Positions 57,177-64,000 of a stretch of DNA of 64,000 nucleotides are shown piece by piece. The notes beneath the pieces are model-generated. The model was not told the origin of the DNA. It did no database searches and saw only the letters and a list, made by a program, of their open reading frames with translations. The stretch is from Gottfriedia acidiceleris. Its GTDB lineage: Bacteria > Bacillota > Bacilli > Bacillales > Bacillaceae_G. Every line of letters starts with the position of its first letter. The first letter of the stretch is position 1. The DNA is taken from the NCBI RefSeq assembly GCF_004138285.1, contig NZ_SCFN01000005.1, forward strand, positions 124,001-188,000, in the 5' to 3' direction. A program made the position numbers and the translations under genes.

Positions 57177-57215
57177 GACGCTCCCTATTTTAAATAGGGG
57201 GCGTCTTTGTTTTTT
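57177..57215 (+). terminator. pyrG leader attenuator
   Basis: GACGC-CCCTATTT (57177-57190) pairs with the AAATAGGG-GCGTC arm (to 57205), then T residues. Its left arm GCTCCCT is complementary to an extended 5' poly-G, so stuttered transcripts form an antiterminator instead. Confidence 0.85.
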
Positions 57216-57379
57216 TACAAATGTAATAAAACAATAATGAAATGTTTGCTTTATATTCAAATGTTAAAAATTTGCATGAAAAAACCCAATTTTGGATGAC
57301 AATAAAGCATGCATACAAAATGTTATTAAATAATTTTTTATAAAGGTTTAGCTTTGTAATTTCTTGTAAGGAAAAATAA

Positions 57380-59014
<1,635 letters not shown>

Positions 59015-59020
59015 GGAAAT

Positions 59021-59066
59021 AAAAAGCACCCAACAGATTTTATTAAAGTCATGTTGGGTGTTTTTG
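59021..59066. terminator. Bidirectional terminator (pyrG / ywjG)
   Basis: CACCCAACA (59027-59035) pairs with TGTTGGGTG (59052-59060), flanked by AAAAA on the left and TTTTT on the right. Confidence 0.88.
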
Positions 59067-59084
59067 CTATTTTAGAATTATTTT

Positions 59085-59609
59085 TTAGTCGAAATCTGAT
59101 AGGATCTCACTCATTGTAAGTAATAGGCAATGATAAATAAATAATCCTGTGAGTAGGGTAGGTAAACAAATTCGGTCTCCCTCGTCAGTTGGTACAAGCT
59201 TCCTTGTTAATTCATAGTTAATAAATACATCGGCTAGTTCTGATAAATGGTCTTCTCCATTAATCGTGGTAGAGACGATAACTAATCCAATATTTGATTC
59301 TGAAAGTTTATTAGCAAGAAGAATAGCTTCTTGATCATCCGTTTGTCTTGTAAATAAAAGTACTCGATCTACTGGAGATAAAGACTGGATTTCGCCGTTA
59401 ATCAACAAAGGTTTAATTGAGTCGTTGTGTTCTGCTCCATCAGTTATTTCTGCAACAATACCAGCAAATTCTTTTGTTCCATGAACATAAACAGTTCCTT
59501 CGCCTATAACTGCCTGTGCTAGGAAGCGTGAAGCATCTTCAAATACTTCCTCTTGCTTAACTATTTTTTGAAAAACTCCATTCAATTGTGTCGAAAAAAT
59601 TTTTAACAT
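59085..59609 (-). CDS. ywjG: DUF2529 protein YwjG
   Basis: A 174-residue protein conserved between pyrG and spo0F in bacilli. It has a SIS-like alpha-beta pattern (GEGTVYVHGTKEFAGIVAEI, DRVLLFTRQTDD, NIGLVIVSTTINGED), suggesting a sugar-phosphate or nucleotide binding fold. Function unknown. ATG 59609 is preceded by GAGGGAG; the frame stays open 13 codons upstream. Confidence 0.85.
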   Translation of the reverse strand: MLKIFSTQLNGVFQKIVKQEEVFEDASRFLAQAVIGEGTVYVHGTKEFAGIVAEITDGAEHNDSIKPLLINGEIQSLSPVDRVLLFTRQTDDQEAILLANKLSESNIGLVIVSTTINGEDHLSELADVFINYELTRKLVPTDEGDRICLPTLLTGLFIYHCLLLTMSEILSDFD

Positions 59610-59715
59610 TAAATAATACTCCCTCTTATAAAAGTATGTTCTAACCATTATACTGTAATTTAGGTAGATACAAAAAAATTAAAAAAGTAATTTTTTGTAA
59701 AATTTTCATGCTAAT

Positions 59716-59745
59716 GCAGGAAAAAAAGGATTTAAAGTAGAATGT
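59716..59745 (+). promoter_or_regulatory. Possible SigH promoter of spo0F
   Basis: AGGAAAA (59718-59724), 12 bases, then GTAGAATGT (59737-59745), resembling the SigH consensus. In B. subtilis spo0F is transcribed by SigH. Confidence 0.5.
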
Positions 59746-59810
59746 AAAAATTTAGGGGAATTTGTATTTTTTTAAGCAAAGTTATCTGGTTTAGAAAGGT
59801 GGTACTATTT

Positions 59811-60188
59811 TTGGGAAGTAAATTACTTATAGTAGACGATCAGTACGGAATTCGTTTGCTTTTACACGAAATTTTCAAAAAAGAAGGCTATGAGGTATTT
59901 CAGGCAGCTAATGGTTTTCAAGCAATTGATATTGTAGTGAAGGATTGTCCCGACTTAGTTATTCTTGATATGAAAATACCAGGTATGGACGGAGTGGAGA
60001 TTCTAAAACGAATCAAAGAAATTAATAAAGATATTAAAGTTATTTTGATGACGGCTTATGGTGAACTCGATATTATTGAAGAAGCTAAAAAATTAGGAGC
60101 ACTACAATATTTTCCAAAACCATTTGATATTGATGAAATTAAAAAGGTTGTTAGAGAACATACGTCACAACCACAATCTCAGCAGTAA
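59811..60188 (+). CDS. spo0F: Sporulation response regulator Spo0F
   Basis: A 125-residue single receiver domain without output domain. The acidic pocket is LLIVDD, the phosphorylated residue D53 in [12 protein letters not shown], the threonine in LMTAYGELD and the lysine in [10 protein letters not shown]. It passes phosphate from Kin kinases to Spo0B in the phosphorelay that starts sporulation. TTG 59811, 8 bases after AAAGGTGG (59795-59802), fits; the in-frame GTG 59799 lies inside that site. Confidence 0.95.
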   Translation: MGSKLLIVDDQYGIRLLLHEIFKKEGYEVFQAANGFQAIDIVVKDCPDLVILDMKIPGMDGVEILKRIKEINKDIKVILMTAYGELDIIEEAKKLGALQYFPKPFDIDEIKKVVREHTSQPQSQQ

Positions 60189-60220
60189 AAAAGCAGATGG
60201 GTAGCGGACCATCTGCTTTT
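60185..60220 (+). terminator. Terminator of spo0F
   Basis: AAAAGCAGATGG pairs with CCATCTGCTTTT around an 8-base loop. Confidence 0.92.
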
Positions 60221-60236
60221 ATTTTTATCCACTAAT

Positions 60237-60250
60237 TGAAAGCGTTTTCG
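60237..60250 (+). promoter_or_regulatory. Possible cre site upstream of fbaA
   Basis: TGAAAGCGTTTTCG matches the CcpA consensus except for the last base. It lies about 230 bases before fbaA and just after the spo0F terminator. Confidence 0.5.
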
Positions 60251-60482
60251 GGAATAGCGGATAAAACAAGTAGAAATATTGATTAATTGTCTAATATGTT
60301 ACGATAATACGAACATTAGATGATATTTGTTGTGTTTTCATTTCATTTTTTGTATTCTTATGTTGTGATATAAATACCTTATAATTTACATAATAAAGAA
60401 CAATTTGTAGCATTATATTCTTGTTAGTAAAATTATGGGTGCAGATTAATTTTCATAAAAGAGTATATAAGGAGGGCTTAAA

Positions 60483-61337
60483 ATGCCTTTAGTATCTATG
60501 ACTGAAATGCTTAATAAAGCAAAAGAAGGTAAATACGCAGTTGGTCAATACAATATTAATAACTTAGAGTGGACTTTTGCTATTCTTACTGCAGCTGAAA
60601 AAGAACAATCACCTGTAATTCTTGGTGTTTCTGAAGGTGCAGCTAAATACATGGGTGGATTCAATACTGTTGTAAAGATGGTAGAAGGTTTATTAATTGA
60701 TTTAAAAATTACTGTACCTGTTGCAATTCACCTTGATCACGGTTCAAGCTTTGAAGCATGTAAAGCTGCAATTGACGCTGGATTTACTTCAGTTATGATT
60801 GATGCTTCTCACGATCCATTTGAACAAAACGTTGAAACAACTAAAAAAGTTGTAGACTACGCTCACTCTCATGGTGTATCTGTTGAAGCTGAATTAGGAA
60901 CTGTTGGTGGACAAGAAGATCACGTAGTTGGAGACATTATTTATGCTGACCCAGCAGAGTGTAAAGAACTAGTTGAGCGTACTGGCATTGATTGCTTAGC
61001 TCCTGCTTTAGGTTCTGTTCATGGACCATACAAAGGTGAACCAAAATTAGGTTTCGACGAAATGGAACAAATCGGTAACGAGACTAATGTACCATTAGTT
61101 TTACACGGTGGAACTGGAATCCCAACTGAACAAATTCAAAAAGCAATCGCTCGTGGCACTGCAAAAATTAACGTAAACACTGAGAACCAAATTGCTTTCA
61201 ACAAAGCTGTTCGTGAATTTGTTGCAAATGATCAAAAACAATACGATCCACGTAAAGTTCTTGGACCAGGTCGCGAAGCAATTATCGCAACAGTAGCTGG
61301 CAAAATCCGTGAGTTCGGTACTAGCAACAAAGCATAA
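60483..61337 (+). CDS. fbaA: Fructose-bisphosphate aldolase, class II
   Basis: A 284-residue zinc aldolase of glycolysis and gluconeogenesis. Zinc ligands and catalytic residues are visible in [36 protein letters not shown] and VLHGGTGIP; the phosphate site is in [10 protein letters not shown]. An AAGGAGGG site precedes ATG 60483. The position after spo0F is as in B. subtilis. Confidence 0.97.
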   Translation: MPLVSMTEMLNKAKEGKYAVGQYNINNLEWTFAILTAAEKEQSPVILGVSEGAAKYMGGFNTVVKMVEGLLIDLKITVPVAIHLDHGSSFEACKAAIDAGFTSVMIDASHDPFEQNVETTKKVVDYAHSHGVSVEAELGTVGGQEDHVVGDIIYADPAECKELVERTGIDCLAPALGSVHGPYKGEPKLGFDEMEQIGNETNVPLVLHGGTGIPTEQIQKAIARGTAKINVNTENQIAFNKAVREFVANDQKQYDPRKVLGPGREAIIATVAGKIREFGTSNKA

Positions 61338-61382
61338 TATTTTAAGTTTTTTAGCTTAAAATATGATATATTATAATAAATT

Positions 61383-61414
61383 AAGCCGTCTAAATTATGT
61401 TTAGACGGTTTTCT
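61383..61414 (+). terminator. Terminator of fbaA
   Basis: AAGCCGTCTAAA pairs with TTTAGACGGTTTT-type DNA around a short loop (61383-61411). Confidence 0.9.
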
Positions 61415-61773
61415 TGTTTAACAAAGCCGTTTTTAGCAATAAATTCATATGTTTTTTCATTTAGACTTGAAGATATAAGATAATAATGATTAGAATTAGT
61501 TTAGGTTAGTTAAGAATTTACCAAATATCTATTTCTACTTTATTAACTAATCAAAATTTATTAAAGGTTTTACTCGATTTTTATTGAAATTCAAGATACT
61601 GTCATTAACCAAACCGAAGCAAAAGTCTTTACATTAGACTGTAGCTCTCGTATGAACTAAGATTAGAGAAGTAGAATTTTGGAGAAAATAGGTAGAAACT
61701 ATTCGACAGTTGAGAAGTTTAAAAACTTTACTTCTCTACTATTTTCTTCTGCTCATTTAGAAGGGAGTATACT
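61415..61773. other. Gap between fbaA and murA2, with a possible structured leader
   Basis: No transaldolase gene or remnant is seen here. Near the right end AGAGAAGTA (61665-61673) could pair with TACTTCTCT (61729-61737), or GAGAAGT (61712-61718) could pair with ACTTCTC (61730-61736); the two are mutually exclusive. An AAGGGAG ribosome site follows. Confidence 0.5.
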
Positions 61774-63072
61774 ATGGAAAAGCTTGTATTAGAAGGCGGT
61801 ATACCTTTAAAAGGGACAATTCGTGTTAGCGGTGCCAAAAATAGTGCGGTGGCTTTAATCCCAGCAACTATCTTAGCAAGCTCACCTGTAACACTTGAAG
61901 GAGTTCCTTCTATTTCAGATGTTCAAACACTATGTGACCTTTTAGAGGAAATAGGTGGTCAAGTAGAAGTATCTGATGAAAAAATAATGATTGATCCAAC
62001 AAATATGGTTGCAATGCCACTTCCAAGTGGGAAGGTAAAAAAATTGCGAGCGTCTTATTATTTAATGGGTGCAATGTTAGGTAGATTTAAGCAAGCGGTT
62101 ATAGGCTTACCAGGGGGATGTTATCTTGGACCAAGACCTATTGATCAACATATAAAAGGTTTTGAAGCATTAGGTGCAAAAGTAACGAATGAGCAAGGTG
62201 CAATCTATTTAAGGGCAGAAGAACTAAAAGGTGCACGTATATACTTAGATGTAGTTAGTGTTGGTGCAACGATTAATATCATGTTAGCAGCGGTTTTAGC
62301 AAATGGTAGAACTGTTATTGAAAACGCTGCAAAAGAGCCTGAGATTGTCGATGTAGCTACTTTATTAACAAGTATGGGTGCTAAAATTAAAGGTGCTGGT
62401 ACTGATGTAATTCGAATTGATGGAGTAGAATCACTATCTGGCTGCACACATACAATTATCCCTGATCGCATTGAGGCAGGAACTTATGCAATATTAGCTG
62501 CTGCAACTGTGCAAGAAGGGGACAAGGTTATTGTTGATAATGTTATTCCTCACCATTTGGAATCGCTTATAGCGAAAATGAGAGAAATGAATATAGATAT
62601 TGATACGAATGACGATCAAATAATCGTTTCAGGATCAAATAAAGAACTAAAATCAGTAGATATCAAAACTTTAGTTTATCCAGGGTTCCCGACTGACCTA
62701 CAGCAGCCGTTTTCTGTGCTGTTAACGAAGGCAAATGGGACAGCCGTTATAACTGATACAATTTATGGTGCAAGATTTAAGCATATTGATGAGCTTAGAA
62801 GAATGAGTGCAACGATTAAAGTCGAAGGTAGTACGGCTATTATTTCCGGTCCTTCACAGTTACAAGGCGGTCGTGTAAAAGCTAGTGATTTACGTGCTGG
62901 AGCAGCGTTAGTTATAGCAGGCTTAATTGCAGAAGGTAAAACAGAACTAACTGGGTTAGAGCATGTTGACAGAGGATATGAGGATTTAGTTGAAAAGCTT
63001 TTAGGATTAGGAGCTAATGTATGGCGTGTTCAACTAACCAAGCAAGAAGTTGAACAATTCAAAAATGCGTAA
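61774..63072 (+). CDS. murAB: UDP-N-acetylglucosamine 1-carboxyvinyltransferase 2
   Basis: A 432-residue EPSP-synthase-fold enzyme for the first committed step of peptidoglycan synthesis, the enolpyruvyl target of fosfomycin. The loop cysteine is C116 in [15 protein letters not shown]; the start [14 protein letters not shown] holds the family lysine-asparagine pair, and FPTDLQQPF is conserved. Low-GC Gram-positives have two MurA copies; the position between fbaA and glpX identifies this as the second (MurAB/MurZ). Confidence 0.93.
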   Translation: MEKLVLEGGIPLKGTIRVSGAKNSAVALIPATILASSPVTLEGVPSISDVQTLCDLLEEIGGQVEVSDEKIMIDPTNMVAMPLPSGKVKKLRASYYLMGAMLGRFKQAVIGLPGGCYLGPRPIDQHIKGFEALGAKVTNEQGAIYLRAEELKGARIYLDVVSVGATINIMLAAVLANGRTVIENAAKEPEIVDVATLLTSMGAKIKGAGTDVIRIDGVESLSGCTHTIIPDRIEAGTYAILAAATVQEGDKVIVDNVIPHHLESLIAKMREMNIDIDTNDDQIIVSGSNKELKSVDIKTLVYPGFPTDLQQPFSVLLTKANGTAVITDTIYGARFKHIDELRRMSATIKVEGSTAIISGPSQLQGGRVKASDLRAGAALVIAGLIAEGKTELTGLEHVDRGYEDLVEKLLGLGANVWRVQLTKQEVEQFKNA

Positions 63073-63142
63073 GATTGGGTGTTTACATACTCATAACATA
63101 ATTTTTAGATAGTTTTCATTTACATCAAAGGGGGAGTTTTGA

Positions 63143-64000
63143 ATGGAAAGAAGTTTATCAATGGAGTTAGTACGTGTTACTGAGGCAGCAGCACTAGCAT
63201 CTGCAAAATGGATGGGGTTAGGTAAAAAGGATGAAGCGGATGATGCTGCTACAACAGCAATGCGTGATGTATTTGATACGATTCCTATGAAGGGAACAGT
63301 TGTAATCGGGGAAGGCGAAATGGACGAGGCTCCAATGCTTTATATCGGTGAGAAACTTGGTAATGGATATGGTCCAAGAGTGGACGTAGCAGTTGATCCA
63401 CTTGAAGGTACAAATATCGTTGCTTCTGGTGGGTGGAATGCTTTAGCAGTTATTGCAATTGCTGACCATGGCAATTTATTACATGCTCCTGATATGTACA
63501 TGGAGAAACTTGCAGTAGGACCTGAAGCGGTAGGTAAAGTTGATATCAATGCATCTGTTCTTGAAAACTTAACAGCTGTAGCAGAAGCAAAAGGAAAAAA
63601 TATTAATGAAGTCGTTGCAACAGTATTAAATAGAGAACGCCATGCGAAGTTAATTGAAGAAATTCGCTCAGCAGGCGCTCGAATTAAATTAATTAACGAT
63701 GGTGATGTAGCGGGTGCAATTAACACAGCTTTTGATCACACAGGTGTTGATATTTTATTTGGAAGCGGTGGAGCGCCAGAAGGAGTTATCGCTGCAGTTG
63801 CTTTAAAATGCTTAGGTGGAGAACTTCAAGGAAAGTTATTACCTCAAAATGAAGAAGAGATCGAACGTTGCAAACGCATGGGTATAGAAGATCCAAACCG
63901 TATATTATATATGGACGATTTAGTTAAAGGTGACGACGCAATTTTTGCTGCTACTGGTGTAACTGATGGGGAATTACTAAAAGGTGTACAATACAAAGGG
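63143..64000 (+). CDS. glpX: Fructose-1,6-bisphosphatase class II (3' end outside window)
   Basis: The frame starts at ATG 63143 after AAAGGGGGAG and runs off the right edge; 286 of about 320 residues are present. Motifs: [20 protein letters not shown] (metal binding), [11 protein letters not shown] and [16 protein letters not shown] (sugar phosphate). It hydrolyses fructose 1,6-bisphosphate in gluconeogenesis, opposite to the glycolytic flux through FbaA encoded 2 kb upstream. Follows murA2 as ywjI does in B. subtilis. Confidence 0.95.
   Translation, partial: MERSLSMELVRVTEAAALASAKWMGLGKKDEADDAATTAMRDVFDTIPMKGTVVIGEGEMDEAPMLYIGEKLGNGYGPRVDVAVDPLEGTNIVASGGWNALAVIAIADHGNLLHAPDMYMEKLAVGPEAVGKVDINASVLENLTAVAEAKGKNINEVVATVLNRERHAKLIEEIRSAGARIKLINDGDVAGAINTAFDHTGVDILFGSGGAPEGVIAAVALKCLGGELQGKLLPQNEEEIERCKRMGIEDPNRILYMDDLVKGDDAIFAATGVTDGELLKGVQYKG

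Noticed and set aside
61560-61773. T-box or riboswitch before murA2
   Set aside because: No T-box AGGGUGGNACCGCG-type sequence or known aptamer core was found; only competing short stems.

Overview
The window looks like a chromosome segment from a low-GC, spore-forming member of the Bacillaceae. The evidence is AT-rich DNA, strong GGAGG-type ribosome binding sites, sporulation and germination genes (gerQ, cwlJ, rsfA, pbpG, spo0F), and long stretches in the same gene order as the ywd-ywf-ywh-ywi-ywj region of Bacillus subtilis (ung, ywdI, ywdK, gerQ; hemQ, pta, lipL, rsfA, ywfO; ywhB, ywhC, ywhD, pbpG, speE, speB; ywiB, argS; uvsE, clsB, fadF, acdA, rpoE, pyrG, ywjG, spo0F, fbaA, murA2, glpX). 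The protein sequences are not those of B. subtilis; I cannot fix the genus by eye. I saw no tRNA, rRNA, CRISPR array, intact insertion sequence or prophage.

Layout. 1-18 kb is the less syntenic part: the end of a trehalose operon (treA tail, treR), an RlmI-like methyltransferase, pepT, a YhhN protein, an Ig-repeat L,D-transpeptidase, topB, an isolated precorrin-2 dehydrogenase, a free PTS IIA(Glc) protein, an acyltransferase, a drug-type ABC exporter next to a YhgE/Pip protein, a family 2 glycosyltransferase and a YeiH transporter. 18-35 kb is housekeeping and sporulation: ung, spore germination genes, HemQ, Pta, LipL, a Fur-controlled siderophore-binding lipoprotein, RsfA, YwfO, ywhBCD, PbpG and polyamine synthesis. 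35-41 kb has a Fur-controlled PepSY membrane protein, a MerR/MFS efflux pair with an 18-bp palindromic operator, and ywiB-argS. 41.5-44.8 kb is a SigI module: a secreted DUF5667-type protein preceded by a SigI-like promoter, sigI, and an rsgI gene interrupted by a 13-A tract.

45-56 kb holds DNA repair (uvsE), cardiolipin synthesis (clsB), and an acyl-CoA catabolic cluster (fadF, thiolase, acdA, icmF) preceded by a nearly perfect FadR box. From 56.5 kb to the end come rpoE, pyrG with its reiterative-transcription attenuator, ywjG, spo0F, fbaA, murA2 and a 3'-truncated glpX; the transaldolase gene usual between fbaA and murA2 is missing.

The least explained material is non-coding: several 90-560 bp structured elements (about 23.6-24.1, 27.6-27.8, 30.8, 33.4 and 51.4 kb) that resemble dispersed Bacillaceae repeats, and the poly-A tract plus missing Asn-Pro site in rsgI. 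I found no clear new defence or biosynthetic system. The SigI module is the best candidate for unusual biology.
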